Below are positions 1 through 9,267 of a stretch of DNA of 64,000 nt, one piece after another (the stretch's first letter is position 1; the number at the start of each line of letters is the position of its first letter). The stretch is from NCBI RefSeq assembly GCF_009908165.1, contig NZ_JAAAUC010000013.1, forward strand, positions 22,527-86,526, read 5' to 3'. The position numbers and the translations under genes are program-made. This DNA comes from Frigidibacter albus (lineage in GTDB: Bacteria; Pseudomonadota; Alphaproteobacteria; Rhodobacterales; Rhodobacteraceae). Under the pieces are notes generated by a model. That model did not search any database. It was given only the letters and a program-made list of their open reading frames with translations, and was not told the origin of the DNA.

Positions 1-1028
1 TCGGCGATCTGGCCCTGGTCCGGGCTTGGGTCGAGGATGCGCATCCGCTCCATCGGCGTGGCGGCATCCAGCCGCCAGCGGCGCAGCGTCTCATGGCCCG
101 ACCGCATCCCTTGCAGCCCGCCCGGGGCCAGCGATTTGCGGCGCTTGAAGAACATCGGCAGGAAGCTGGTCGCGAACCGCATCTGCTGCGGCGTCAGATC
201 GACCCGCGCCCTGCCGGAAATCGCCAGCGTATATCCGCCATCCCCGCGCCGCGTGGTGCTGACCTGTGCGGTGTGCAGCGCGTCGGGAAGATCCGCCCCG
301 GGCCCCACCGCCAGGATAGACGAGCGGATCGAGGCCTGCGGAAAGCGGATCCCCAGCTGCCGGCAGAAGGATGAGGCCCAGGCCCCGCCCGCCATCACCA
401 CGGTGCGGGTGCGGATCACGCCCGCCTCTGTCACCACCCCGGCCACGCGCCCGCCCTCCAGCTCCAGCCCGCGGGCGGCGCACATCTGGTGGACGCTGCC
501 GCCAAAGGCCAAGGTGCCAAGCGCGATCACCGGCGCCGCACGTTCGGGGCCCGCGATGCCGTCGGTGGGCGAGAACACCCCGCCCTTCCAGGCCTTGCCG
601 GTGGCGCGCCCGCGTTCTGCCGCCTCGGCCGCGCCCAGCATATGCGTCACCACGCCCTCGCCGCGGGCGAAGTCGCGCCAGCGGGCCCAGCCAGCCAGCT
701 CCGCCTCGTCATTGGAAAGATACAGCAGTCCGCAACGGCGAAAGCCGACATCCTGCCCGATCTGCCCCGCCATCGCCTCCCACAGCGCAAGGCTGGCCGT
801 CGCCATCGGCAGTTCGCGGGCATCGCGGTTCTGCTGGCGGCACCAGCCCCAGTTGCGGCTGGACTGTTCCGCCCCGATACGCCCCTTCTCGACCAGCGCC
901 ACCTTCACCCCGCGCCGCGCCAGATAATAGGCGGTGCAGACCCCGACGATCCCGCCGCCGATCACCACGACATCGGCCGCCTGCGGCAGGGCCGGGCTCG
1001 TGGTCACATGAAGCAAGGGTGCGGGCAT
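1..1028 (-). CDS. FAD-dependent oxidoreductase (DadA/glycine oxidase-like), 3' end outside window
   Basis: The minus-strand reading frame is open from an ATG at 1028 to the window edge. The product begins MPAPLLHVTTSP and has a Rossmann FAD-binding motif, VVVIGGGIVGVCTAYYLARR, at about residues 18-37. It continues with a DAO-fold region that includes SSRNWGWCRQQNRD and a second dinucleotide-contact stretch near VVMAGGAWAS. The family oxidises primary or secondary amines or amino acids with FAD, releasing an imine or aldehyde and H2O2 or reduced flavin. The gene diverges from the Lrp regulator at 1238, a common local regulator for amino-acid oxidases. The C-terminus lies beyond base 1, so length and subfamily cannot be judged. 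The substrate is not identifiable. Confidence 0.85.
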   Translation of the reverse strand, partial: MPAPLLHVTTSPALPQAADVVVIGGGIVGVCTAYYLARRGVKVALVEKGRIGAEQSSRNWGWCRQQNRDARELPMATASLALWEAMAGQIGQDVGFRRCGLLYLSNDEAELAGWARWRDFARGEGVVTHMLGAAEAAERGRATGKAWKGGVFSPTDGIAGPERAAPVIALGTLAFGGSVHQMCAARGLELEGGRVAGVVTEAGVIRTRTVVMAGGAWASSFCRQLGIRFPQASIRSSILAVGPGADLPDALHTAQVSTTRRGDGGYTLAISGRARVDLTPQQMRFATSFLPMFFKRRKSLAPGGLQGMRSGHETLRRWRLDAATPMERMRILDPSPDQGQIA

Positions 1029-1097
1029 CGGAGCCTCCGTTTTCGCCAGTCTAGGCCGCACCGCCCGGTTCGGGCTGCCGGTCCTGCGCGGATTGCA

Positions 1098-1112
1098 GCA
1101 TTTCGTGCCGGA
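1098..1112 (+). promoter_or_regulatory. Candidate operator, motif GCANNTCGTGCCGRA (copy 1)
   Basis: GCATTTCGTGCCGGA lies in the divergent promoter region between the FAD oxidase and the Lrp gene. It matches 12 of 15 bases of an exact 15-mer present at 21082-21096 and 22718-22732. Control by the adjacent Lrp protein is inference. Confidence 0.35.
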
Positions 1113-1237
1113 CGCACAACCCTTGCCAGCGCGTTATACCGCCTTGCTTTTGCCGGGCTGGCCTTGGGCGCCCTGCCCATGTAGGCTGAGCGCACCGGCA
1201 GATCCTGCGTGTGCCGGACCAGCGCAAGGGGCACACA

Positions 1238-1714
1238 GTGAAGCTTGACCGGATCGACATCCGCATCCTGCATGAATTGCAGAAGAACGGCCGCATCACC
1301 AATGTGGAGCTGGCGGAACTGGTGCATCTGTCCCCCAGCCCCTGCCTGATGCGCGTGAAGAAACTGCAGCAAGCTGGCTATATCACTGGATATTCCGCGC
1401 AGATCGACATCGCCAAGCTGGGCCAGACCATCACCGTCTTTACCGAGGTGACGCTGAAGAACCATCGCCAGATCGACTTTGCCCGCTTCCAGCAAGCCGC
1501 CGAGAAGGTCGAGGAGATCATCGAATGCCACCTGATTTCAGGGGGTTACGACTACTTGTTAAAGTTCGTCACCGGCGGCATCGGCGAGTATCAGACGATC
1601 ATGGAACGGCTGACCGACATGGATATCGGCATCGACAAGTATTTCAGCTTCGTCGTGATGAAATCGCCCTTCATCAAGACGCATCTGCCGCTGAAAAGCA
1701 TCTTCCCGATGTAG
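1238..1714 (+). CDS. Lrp/AsnC family transcriptional regulator
   Basis: This is a 158-residue Lrp/AsnC protein starting MKLDRIDIRIL. The GTG at 1238 is preferred over the GTG at 1211 because AAGGGG at 1226-1231 gives a Shine-Dalgarno with six-base spacing and because the product then begins like typical family members. A winged HTH (about residues 22-45, VELAELVHLSPSPCLMRVKK) is followed by a RAM ligand-binding domain (about 65-150, ending HLISGGYDYLLK and VVMKSPFIKT). Such regulators sense an amino acid or related metabolite and usually control adjacent catabolic genes. It diverges from the FAD oxidase and abuts, tail to tail, the ABC ATPase gene whose stop begins at the next base. Confidence 0.9.
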   Translation: MKLDRIDIRILHELQKNGRITNVELAELVHLSPSPCLMRVKKLQQAGYITGYSAQIDIAKLGQTITVFTEVTLKNHRQIDFARFQQAAEKVEEIIECHLISGGYDYLLKFVTGGIGEYQTIMERLTDMDIGIDKYFSFVVMKSPFIKTHLPLKSIFPM

Positions 1715-3358
1715 CTACAGCGCCGCCGCCCGCGGCGGCACGCTGTCCAGCCAGTTGGGATCGAGCTTCGGCACTGACGAGAACAGCAGCTGCGAATAGG
1801 GGTGCTGCGCCCCGCCCTGCAAGCGGCTCGCGGGCAGGCGTTCCACCACCTCGCCGTTCAGCATCACCATCACATCGTCGCAGATCGCCTGCACGGTCGA
1901 CAGATCGTGGCTGATGAAGACGTAGGACAGGTGCAATTCGCGCTGCAGTTCCTTCAGCAGTTCGATCACCGCAGCCGCCACGACCGTGTCCAGCGCCGAG
2001 GTGATCTCGTCGCACAGGATCACCTCGGGCGCCGCGGCCAGCGCTCGGGCAAGGTTCACCCGCTGCTTCTGCCCGCCCGACAGCTCGCCCGGCAGGCGGT
2101 GCTTCATCGCGCGCGGCAGGCGGACCATGTCCAGCAGCTCATCGGTGCGCGCCTCGCGCGCGGCGCCCTTCTGGCCGTGGTAGAAGGTCAGCGGGCGGCC
2201 GACGATATCGCCGACGGGGCGCTGCGGGTTCAGCGCGGTATCGGCCAGCTGGAACACGATCTGCAGGCGGCGCAGCTCGTCCTTGGTTCGCGCCCGCGCC
2301 TCTGGCTCCAGCATATGCGCGTCCAGCAGCACCTTGCCCGACACCGGGGGCAGCAGCCCGGAAATCGCCCGCGCCAGCGTGGATTTGCCCGACCCGCTTT
2401 CGCCGATCACACCCAGATTCTGCCCCCGCTCCAACCGGCACGACACGCTGTTCAGCGCCACCTTGAGCGGCCTCCCATCGCGCCCCAGGGGGCCATAGCC
2501 CGCCACAAGGTTGCGCACTTCCAGAATGGGCCGCTTGGTCTCGGCCTGCAACCGCGAGGCCGAGGCATAGGGAACCGGCTCGAACGCCGCCAGCAATTCG
2601 CGTGTGTAGGGATGGGCCGCGCGGTGCAGGATCTGCTCGACCGGGCCTTCCTCCTGCACCTCGCCGCCTTTCAGCACCACGATCCGGTCGGCGATCTGCG
2701 CCACCACGGCCAGATCGTGGCTGACATAGACGCCGCCCATGCCGCCCAGTTTCATCACCGACTTGAAGGCGCGCAGCACCTCGATTTGGGTGGTCACGTC
2801 CAGCGCCGTCGTCGGCTCGTCAAAGATCATCAGCTTCGGCCCGCCGATCAGCGCCATCGCCGCCGCCAGCCGCTGTAGCTGCCCGCCAGACACCTGATGC
2901 GGATAGCGCTGGCCGATGGTCTCTGGCTCCGGCAGCGCCAGCGCGCGGAACAGCTCCACCGCCTTCACCCGCGCGGCATCGGGCGTCATCAGCTTGTGGA
3001 TCTGCGCCACCTCGATCACCTGATCCATCAGCCGCTGCGAGGGGTTGAAGGCCGCCGCGGCGCTTTGCGGCACATAGGCCACCTCGGTGCCGCGCAGCGC
3101 CTGCCGCCCCGCCTCGGGCATCGCCACCAGATCGCGCCCCGCCAGCCGCACCGTGCCGCCGGTGATGGTGCAGCCGGGCCTTGTATGGCCCATCAGCGTC
3201 AGCGCGATGGTGGTCTTGCCCGACCCGCTTTCGCCGATCAGCGCCACGATCTCGCCCTCGGCAATGTCGAAGCTGACGCCCTTGATGATCTCGATCCTGC
3301 GGCCCGCATCGCTGCGCGCCTGCACCTTCAGATCCCGGATTTCGACAAGGTTCTGCAT
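1715..3358 (-). CDS. Dipeptide/oligopeptide-type ABC transporter, fused double ATPase (DppD-DppF)
   Basis: The 547-residue protein carries two complete ABC ATPase domains in tandem. Domain 1 has Walker A GESGSGKT (42-49), signature VSGGQ (about 157-161) and Walker B LMIFDEP. Domain 2 has Walker A GESGSGKS (about 319-326), signature LSGGQKQR and Walker B VILCDE. The fusion replaces separate DppD and DppF subunits, as in GsiA or YejF, and powers import by the permease pair encoded just upstream. The start MQNLVEIRD at 3358 shares one base with the stop of the preceding permease gene (TGATG), indicating translational coupling. It is the last gene of the minus-strand transport unit. Confidence 0.93.
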   Translation of the reverse strand: MQNLVEIRDLKVQARSDAGRRIEIIKGVSFDIAEGEIVALIGESGSGKTTIALTLMGHTRPGCTITGGTVRLAGRDLVAMPEAGRQALRGTEVAYVPQSAAAAFNPSQRLMDQVIEVAQIHKLMTPDAARVKAVELFRALALPEPETIGQRYPHQVSGGQLQRLAAAMALIGGPKLMIFDEPTTALDVTTQIEVLRAFKSVMKLGGMGGVYVSHDLAVVAQIADRIVVLKGGEVQEEGPVEQILHRAAHPYTRELLAAFEPVPYASASRLQAETKRPILEVRNLVAGYGPLGRDGRPLKVALNSVSCRLERGQNLGVIGESGSGKSTLARAISGLLPPVSGKVLLDAHMLEPEARARTKDELRRLQIVFQLADTALNPQRPVGDIVGRPLTFYHGQKGAAREARTDELLDMVRLPRAMKHRLPGELSGGQKQRVNLARALAAAPEVILCDEITSALDTVVAAAVIELLKELQRELHLSYVFISHDLSTVQAICDDVMVMLNGEVVERLPASRLQGGAQHPYSQLLFSSVPKLDPNWLDSVPPRAAAL

Positions 3359-4206
3359 CACTCGCTCCTGTCGCGAATCTTGACGGGCAGGTTGTCGATC
3401 AGAAGGTTCACGCTGATCGTCAGGCTGGCGATGGCAAGGCTGGGCATCAGCACCGCTGGCGCGCCGAAGGGCAGGCCGCCGATGTTTTCCCGCACAAGGC
3501 TGCCCCAGTCGGCATTCGGCGGCTGCACCCCCAGCCCCAGGAAGGACAGGCCCGACAGCAGCAGCACGATGAACACGAAGCGCAGCCCCAGATCGGCCAG
3601 CACCGGCCCGGTGATGTTGGGCAAGATCTCGCGCGTGACCAGATAGCCCGTCCGCTCGCCCCGCGCGCGGGCGACGGTGACGAAATCCATCGTGTTGATG
3701 TTCACCGCCAGCGCCCGGGCAAAGCGATAGGCGCCCGGCGTGTAGATCACCCCCAAAAGCACGATCAGCACCGGGATCGACGAGCCGATGGCCGCCACCA
3801 TCACCAGCCCGAACAGCTTGGACGGGATCGAGTTCAGCGCATCCAGAAACCGGCTGAGCCCGGTATCGAGCCAGCCGCCGACCACTGCCGCCGTCATCCC
3901 CAGCACCACGCCCGAAATGCAGGCAAGGCACACCGCCGCCAGCGAGATTCCCACCGTGTAGCGCGCGCCCATCAGCACGCGCGAGAAGATGTCGCGCCCC
4001 AGATAGTCCGACCCCATCCACAGCTTGGCCGAGATCGGGCCGTAATAGTCGAAATCCACGATCTCGCCCGGCGGATAGGGGCTGAGCATCGGGCCGATCA
4101 CCGCCACCAGCGCCCAGAAACAGACCACCAGCGCGGCGATCATGCCGACCCAGTTCATGTGATAGCCAAGGCGGCGCGGCGTGGGCCAGAAGGCTTTGGT
4201 GTGCAT
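3358..4206 (-). CDS. ABC transporter permease, DppC type
   Basis: This 282-residue inner-membrane permease begins MHTKAFWPTPRRLGYHMN, followed by a first transmembrane segment. It has the long periplasmic loop with SDYLGRDIFSRVLMGAR that marks DppC/OppC proteins. A BPD_transp_1 core with the EAA-like region FARALAVNINTMDFVTVARARG and a C-terminal QPPNADWGSLVREN motif follow. It pairs with the DppB-type permease (4215-5168) eight bases upstream and overlaps the ATPase start by one base. The start is the ATG at 4206, consistent with the family N-terminus. The transported compound is unknown; the family takes peptides, opines, glutathione, nickel and other small amino compounds. Confidence 0.92.
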   Translation of the reverse strand: MHTKAFWPTPRRLGYHMNWVGMIAALVVCFWALVAVIGPMLSPYPPGEIVDFDYYGPISAKLWMGSDYLGRDIFSRVLMGARYTVGISLAAVCLACISGVVLGMTAAVVGGWLDTGLSRFLDALNSIPSKLFGLVMVAAIGSSIPVLIVLLGVIYTPGAYRFARALAVNINTMDFVTVARARGERTGYLVTREILPNITGPVLADLGLRFVFIVLLLSGLSFLGLGVQPPNADWGSLVRENIGGLPFGAPAVLMPSLAIASLTISVNLLIDNLPVKIRDRSE

Positions 4207-4214
4207 CGGGCCCC

Positions 4215-5168
4215 TCACTTTCGCAGCTTCGGGTTGGACAGGATGGCGATGATGTCGGCCAGCGTGATCAGCGTCAGATAGCCAAGGCAGAAGATCATCG
4301 CGCAGGTCTGGATCAGCGGCAGGTCGCGGGTGGCGACGGCATCCACCATCAGCTTGGCGATGCCGGGATAGTTGAAGATCGTCTCGACGATGATCACCCC
4401 GCCCAGAAGGTAGGACAGCGACAGCGCCACCGCGTTGACGATAGGGCCAATCGCATTGGGCAGCGCGTGGCGCATCACCATCCGGCGGCGCGAGGCGCCC
4501 TTCAGCAGCGCCATTTCCACATAGGGCATGGTCAGCGCGTCGATCACCGCCGCCCGCGTCATGCGGATCATCTGGGCCGAGATCACGCAGCACAGGGTGA
4601 TGACCGGCATGGCGAAGACCCGCAGCATCTCGGCCAGGCTGGTCACGTCATTGGCGAAAGACAGTGCCGGCAGCCATTTCAGCCAGACCGCGAAGACCAG
4701 CACCGCCAGCGTGGCGATCATGAATTCGGGGACAGAGATTACCGCGACGATGCCGGTGGTGACGATCCGGTCATAGACCGAGCCGCGATGCATCGCCGTG
4801 GTGATGCCCAGGAACAGCGCCACCGGCACCGCCACTGCCGCCGTCACCGCCGCCAGCATCAGCGTATTGGCCAGCCGCCCGCCGATCATCCCCGCCACCG
4901 GCAGGTTGTTGGCATAGGACATGCCCAGATCGCCCTGCGCCAGCCCGATCAGCCAGCGCCCGTACTGCAGCAGCGCCGGGTCGTTCAGGTGCATCGCCTC
5001 GCGCAAGGCCGCCACCGCCTCGGGCGTGGCGGCCTGCCCCAGCAGGATCTCCACCACATCGCCGGGCAGCATCTGGGTGGCGGCAAAGACGACGAAAGAC
5101 ACGATCAGCAGGGTGACAAGGGCCACTCCCAGCCTGCCAAGCACCAGTCGGACGATCTGCGGATTCAT
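4215..5168 (-). CDS. ABC transporter permease, DppB type
   Basis: The 317-residue permease starts MNPQIVRLVLGRLGVALVTLL, the usual DppB N-terminal membrane helix. It contains the periplasmic region with MLPGDVVEILLGQAATPEAV and an EAA-like loop near MTRAAVIDALTMPYVEMALLKG. The ATG at 5168 is preferred to the in-frame ATG at 5204 because AAAGG precedes it and the upstream codons would overlap the intergenic stem-loop. It forms the membrane channel with the following DppC-type protein. Confidence 0.92.
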   Translation of the reverse strand: MNPQIVRLVLGRLGVALVTLLIVSFVVFAATQMLPGDVVEILLGQAATPEAVAALREAMHLNDPALLQYGRWLIGLAQGDLGMSYANNLPVAGMIGGRLANTLMLAAVTAAVAVPVALFLGITTAMHRGSVYDRIVTTGIVAVISVPEFMIATLAVLVFAVWLKWLPALSFANDVTSLAEMLRVFAMPVITLCCVISAQMIRMTRAAVIDALTMPYVEMALLKGASRRRMVMRHALPNAIGPIVNAVALSLSYLLGGVIIVETIFNYPGIAKLMVDAVATRDLPLIQTCAMIFCLGYLTLITLADIIAILSNPKLRK

Positions 5169-5189
5169 GGCGGGGCCTTTCGGGAAGAT

Positions 5190-5215
5190 GGGGGCCGGGA
5201 CCATACCCGGCCCCC
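5190..5215 (-). terminator. Stem-loop between binding-protein and permease genes
   Basis: A perfect 10-bp GC-rich inverted repeat (GGGGGCCGGG / CCCGGCCCCC) with a six-base loop lies between the solute-binding protein stop and the DppB start. There is no U-tract, so it more likely acts as a partial attenuator or an mRNA-stabilising hairpin that favours the binding-protein message. An equivalent hairpin occurs in the second ABC operon at 24658-24684. Confidence 0.6.
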
Positions 5216-5224
5216 CGCGATGGA

Positions 5225-6838
5225 TCAGGCGTCGAGCCAGACGTATTCGGCCATCGCATAGCCCATCTGGCCCCCCAGCGGGTTCGGCTTCAGGCCCTGC
5301 AGCTTGGAGGATTTCGCATCGACGTTCGACAGGAACACCGGGATCGCGGTGCCGGCCTCGTTCGACACCATCACCTGCATCTCGTCATAGATTTCCTTGC
5401 GCTTGGCAAAGTCCAGCTCGCCGCGGGCCTCGACCAGCATCGCGTCGAACTTGGGCGATTTGTACTGGCTCTCGTTCCAGGGCGCGTTGGTGTCATAGAG
5501 CAGCGAGAACAGGATATCGGGCGTCGGGCGCGGGTTGATGTTGCCGAAATGGACCGGCGCCTTCAGCCAGTAGTTCGACCAGTAGCCATCCGAGGGCACG
5601 CGCTGGATATCGAAGTTCATGCCGATCTCGGCGCCCGATTGCTGCAGAACAGTTGCCATGTCGACCGAGGCGGTCGCCGCTTCGGAGGCCACGACCGGGA
5701 TCGACACGCCGAGCAGGCCGGCCTTGTCGAACAGCGCCTTGGCCTTTTCCGGGTCATAGTCCCGCGCCTTCAGCTCGGCATTGTGATAGGGGCTCATCGG
5801 CGAGATCGGCTGGTCATTGGCAACCTCGGCCAGACCGCGCATCACCGACTTCTGGATGGTCTCGCGGTTGAGCAGGTTCTTGACACCCTCGATGAAGCCG
5901 GCCTTGTCGCCCGGGTCCATGTCCAGCCGCATGTTCAGGTTGGTGTAGTTGCCCGAGGTGCTTTTCACCAGATCGATGCCGGACTGGGTTTCGATCAGCC
6001 GCATCGACTGCGGCTTGATCGAGGCCGCCAGATGGATGTCGCCCGACAGCAGCGCGTTGACGCGGGCGGTCTCATCCGGGATGGCGAAGTACTCGAAGCT
6101 GTCCAGAAAGGCGGCGTCGGTTTTGAAGTAATTCTCGTTGCGCGTCATGATCGACTTCACGCCCGGCTCGAACATCTCGATCTTGAAGGCGCCGGTGCCG
6201 TTGGCAGTGGTGAAATCGGTGGTGCCATCGGCGATGATCATGAAGTGGTGCATGGCCAGGATCGTCGGCAGGTCGGCATTGGCCGCAGCCAGCGTGATCT
6301 GCACGGCCAGCGGGTCCACCGCGGTGATCGCCGTCATCTGCTTGGCGATGGAGTTGACCTTGGACCCGGTATTCTCATCCAGATGCCGCATCATCGAATA
6401 GACGACATCGGCCGAGGTGAAGGGCTTGCCATCGTGGAAGGTGACGCCCGATTTCAGCTTGACGGTCCAGACCGTGGCATCGCTGCTTTCGATGCTGTCG
6501 GCCAGCTCCATCACCACCGCGCCGGACTCGTCGAGGAAGGTCAGGCGGTTGTAGACCGAACAGCAGCGCACGTAATCGGTGGACAGAGAGGCCTTGGCGG
6601 GGTCCAGCGTGTCCGCGGTCGAGGAGGACCAGCCGGCGGCCTTCAGATGCCCGCCGCGCACCGGGGTTGCCGCCATCGCAGCCGTCGCGCGGCCCAGGAT
6701 GGTACCGCCGGCGAGGAGGCTGGCGCCGCCCGCCATGAACATGCGCAGCAGGTCGCGGCGTGTGGCGCCGCGGCGGATGGCGTGCTCGACCATCGCGTCG
6801 TCGCCGCGGGTCCAGTTCGTGATGCCTTTATCGGTCAT
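5225..6838 (-). CDS. ABC transporter solute-binding protein, family 5 (DppA-like)
   Basis: The 537-residue extracytoplasmic solute-binding protein (SBP_bac_5) has a twin-arginine signal: TRRDLLRMF around residues 26-34, then a hydrophobic stretch ending ATAAMA. Typical family blocks include LDPAKASLSTDYVRCC near the mature start, VTFHDGKPFTSADVVYSMMR, and the C-terminal KRKEIYDEMQVMV. The ATG at 6838 has AGGGA upstream. It delivers substrate to the permease and ATPase genes that follow on the same strand. Tat export suggests folding before export. Ligand specificity cannot be read from the sequence. Confidence 0.93.
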   Translation of the reverse strand: MTDKGITNWTRGDDAMVEHAIRRGATRRDLLRMFMAGGASLLAGGTILGRATAAMAATPVRGGHLKAAGWSSSTADTLDPAKASLSTDYVRCCSVYNRLTFLDESGAVVMELADSIESSDATVWTVKLKSGVTFHDGKPFTSADVVYSMMRHLDENTGSKVNSIAKQMTAITAVDPLAVQITLAAANADLPTILAMHHFMIIADGTTDFTTANGTGAFKIEMFEPGVKSIMTRNENYFKTDAAFLDSFEYFAIPDETARVNALLSGDIHLAASIKPQSMRLIETQSGIDLVKSTSGNYTNLNMRLDMDPGDKAGFIEGVKNLLNRETIQKSVMRGLAEVANDQPISPMSPYHNAELKARDYDPEKAKALFDKAGLLGVSIPVVASEAATASVDMATVLQQSGAEIGMNFDIQRVPSDGYWSNYWLKAPVHFGNINPRPTPDILFSLLYDTNAPWNESQYKSPKFDAMLVEARGELDFAKRKEIYDEMQVMVSNEAGTAIPVFLSNVDAKSSKLQGLKPNPLGGQMGYAMAEYVWLDA

Positions 6839-6910
6839 GGTTTCGTTCCCTGTTGATGCGCCAATGCGCGTTGTGGTGCCCGTGTCGCCGCCTAGGCGGG
6901 CCGGGCGCTT

Positions 6911-7627
6911 TCAGGCAAATTCCACCGCAGCGGCGTCCGCGAGTGCCGCCATCGAGGTGAAATGGTAATCAGGTGTGGTGAAATCGGCCGGGGCGATGGT
7001 GCCGCCATAGCCGGCAACATCGTGCCGCCGCTCGATCCAGCAATTGGTCATCCCAAGCGCGCGGGAAATGCCGATGTCATGATACTGGCTTTGCGCCACA
7101 TGCAGGATGTCGTCGCGGCTGCCGCCCTCGGCTTCGACAAAGGCGAAGACCTGGTGGAAGAAGGCCGGATCGGGCTTTTCGGTGCCGGTATCGTCGGTGG
7201 TGAAGGCGGCATGGAACGGGTGACCCAGGGCCGCGTCGAAATGCGCGAAGGCCCAGCGCTGTGCATTGGTCATGGCGATCAGCCGGTAATGCTGTTTCAG
7301 CCGCGCCATCGCCGCCACGCTGTCGGCAAAGGGCGCCCAAGCCGCCACCCCGTCCCGCAACCGCACGCCAAGCGCCGGATCGACCGGCAGGCCCAGATCC
7401 GGCGCAATCTCCAGATAGACCCGCGCGAGGTCATCGGGGAAGCTCAGCGCCTCGGGCGTGTAGCGCGCCGTCCGGTACAGGGCCAGCGCCGCCTCGCCGT
7501 CCAGATCCACCCCATGCTCGGCCGCAATAGACCGCAGGCTGCCGACGAGGCCCGCCTCAAAGTCGATCAACGTGCCGACGACATCGAAGCTGAGATAGCG
7601 AAAAGAGCGCAGCGGCTTGGCTGGCAT
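6911..7627 (-). CDS. HAD-superfamily hydrolase, type II haloacid dehalogenase-like
   Basis: The 238-residue HAD protein starts MPAKPLRSFRYLSFDVVGTL, with motif I DVVGTL providing the nucleophile Asp. Motif II is ITNAQRW-like (MTNAQ), motif III is a Lys in GTEKPDPAFF, and the C-terminal block is HVAQSQYHDIGISRALG. The AQSQYHD block differs from the SSNxWD block of authentic L-2-haloacid dehalogenases, so phosphatase or another HAD activity is as likely as dehalogenation. AGGGG lies seven bases before the ATG at 7627. It precedes the ABC importer genes on the same strand. Confidence 0.85.
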   Translation of the reverse strand: MPAKPLRSFRYLSFDVVGTLIDFEAGLVGSLRSIAAEHGVDLDGEAALALYRTARYTPEALSFPDDLARVYLEIAPDLGLPVDPALGVRLRDGVAAWAPFADSVAAMARLKQHYRLIAMTNAQRWAFAHFDAALGHPFHAAFTTDDTGTEKPDPAFFHQVFAFVEAEGGSRDDILHVAQSQYHDIGISRALGMTNCWIERRHDVAGYGGTIAPADFTTPDYHFTSMAALADAAAVEFA

Positions 7628-7677
7628 GGACAATTCCCCTGATGCGGCCCGCGGGTGCAGGCCTGTTCCCTGTCGAG

Positions 7678-7695
7678 TGGCAGTATTTTCTGCCA
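7678..7695. promoter_or_regulatory. Inverted repeat TGGCAG-N6-CTGCCA
   Basis: A perfect 6-bp inverted repeat lies 50 bp upstream of the HAD gene start, in the 243-bp gap after the aminotransferase gene. It could be an operator for a separate promoter of the HAD-ABC unit. The regulator is unknown. Nothing else was recognised in the gap. Confidence 0.35.
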
Positions 7696-7870
7696 TTGGT
7701 CCGGCCCGTGGTTTTTGTGGGCTCTTCAATCATTTTCGCGGAAAGCCGCGGTGTGTGACGTCATTCTTGGCCGGTTCGACGGGGGCAAAACGCTGATCTT
7801 GGCGGGCGTGCAGCAGAATGTGCTGAATTGCCGCAGCGCAGCGGAATCAGGCCATCTGCCGCCCGCGCGA

Positions 7871-9247
7871 TCAGCCCAGTACCGCCCGCACGTCCGGGTC
7901 TTCCAGCGTCTGGTCCAGCGTCAGCCGGGTGCGCTCGACAATCGCGTCGATCTCGGCCCCGGTGCAGCACAGCGGCGGCGCATAGCCCAGCACCCCGTTG
8001 CCAAAGGCGCGGATCACCAGCCCGTTGGCCCAGGCCCGGTCAAAGATCCGCTGCGCGGGCATCGCGGCCGCCGGCAGCGGCGTCTTCGCCGCCTTGTCGG
8101 TCACCAGCTCCACCGCCGCCAGCATTCCGCGGCCGCGCACATCGCCCACCAGCGGATGATCCGCCAGCCCGGCAAGGCCCGCCTGCAACCGCGCGCCCAT
8201 GCGGCGCCCATTCTCCAGCAGCCCGCCTTCATACAGGTCCAGCACCGCCAGCCCCACCGCCGCGCTCACCGGATGCGCCGAATAGGTGAAGCCATGGCCG
8301 ATGGCCGCAGCGCCTGCATGGTCGGCGATGGTCTGATACATCCGGTCCGACAGGAACACCGCCCCCATCGGCACATAGCCCGAGGTCAGACCCTTGGCGC
8401 AGGTCAGCATGTCGGGCACGATGCCCTCATCGCTGCAGGCGAACATCGGGCCGGTGCGGCCAAAGCCGGTGATGACCTCATCCGCGACGAACAGGATGTC
8501 CAGCTCGGTGCAGACTTCGCGCATGGCCTTCATCCAACCCGGCGGCGGCACCAGCACCCCGCCCGACCCCTGGATCGGCTCGGCATAGAAGGCCGCCACC
8601 CGCCCTGCCCCGCCAAGCTCCTCGACCTTCGCGCGCAGCTGCGCGACGGACGCAGCGATGATCGCCGCCGGGTCGCTGCCCACCGGATTGCGATAGCTGT
8701 AATGCGACGGAATTTTATGCTGCCAATCCATCGGCAGCCCGAACCCGGCATGGAACACCGGCAGCGCCGTCAGCCCCGCGCCCACGGTCGAGGAGCCGTG
8801 ATAGCCCTGCTCCAGCGAGAGGAACTGGTCTTTTTGCGGCAGCCCGCGCGCGTTCCAGTAATAGCGGGCAAAGCGCACCGTGCTGTCCACCGCATCCGAC
8901 CCGCCAAGGGTGAAATACACATGGTCCAGATCGCCCGGCGCATGATCGGCCAGCCGCGCCGCCAGCCGGATCGGCGGCTCCGACCCCAGCCCGAAATAGC
9001 CCGTGGCATAGGGCAGCTCGCGCAGCTGCTTCGTCGCCGCCTCGATCACGCTCTCCTGCCCGTATCCGGCATTGACGCACCACAGGCCCGCAAAGCCGTC
9101 GATCAGGGTGTGGCCGGTCGCGTCGGTGACGGTCGCGCCCTTGGCCGAGGTCAGCATCCGCACCCCGGCCTTTTCATGCCCGCGCCACGAGGCGACGGGA
9201 TGCACCAGATGCGCGCGGTCGAGTTCGATCAGGGAATTGCTCAGCAT
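7871..9247 (-). CDS. Class III (omega) aminotransferase
   Basis: The 458-residue PLP enzyme of the acetylornithine/omega-aminotransferase class starts MLSNSLIELDRAHLVHP. Landmarks are GFAGLWCVNAGYG near the N-terminus, LGGSDAVDSTVRFAR in the cofactor region, FVADEVITGFGRTG with the PLP Asp, and the PLP Lys at about residue 285 in TCAKGLTSGYVPMGAV. The GHGFTYSAHPVSAAVGLA block matches putrescine or beta-alanine:pyruvate aminotransferases. It likely transfers a terminal amino group from a diamine or omega-amino acid to pyruvate or glutamate. It lies 20 bp after the GNAT gene and heads towards the ABC importer genes. Confidence 0.92.
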   Translation of the reverse strand: MLSNSLIELDRAHLVHPVASWRGHEKAGVRMLTSAKGATVTDATGHTLIDGFAGLWCVNAGYGQESVIEAATKQLRELPYATGYFGLGSEPPIRLAARLADHAPGDLDHVYFTLGGSDAVDSTVRFARYYWNARGLPQKDQFLSLEQGYHGSSTVGAGLTALPVFHAGFGLPMDWQHKIPSHYSYRNPVGSDPAAIIAASVAQLRAKVEELGGAGRVAAFYAEPIQGSGGVLVPPPGWMKAMREVCTELDILFVADEVITGFGRTGPMFACSDEGIVPDMLTCAKGLTSGYVPMGAVFLSDRMYQTIADHAGAAAIGHGFTYSAHPVSAAVGLAVLDLYEGGLLENGRRMGARLQAGLAGLADHPLVGDVRGRGMLAAVELVTDKAAKTPLPAAAMPAQRIFDRAWANGLVIRAFGNGVLGYAPPLCCTGAEIDAIVERTRLTLDQTLEDPDVRAVLG

Positions 9248-9267
9248 GGGTCTCTCTCGGGTCAGGG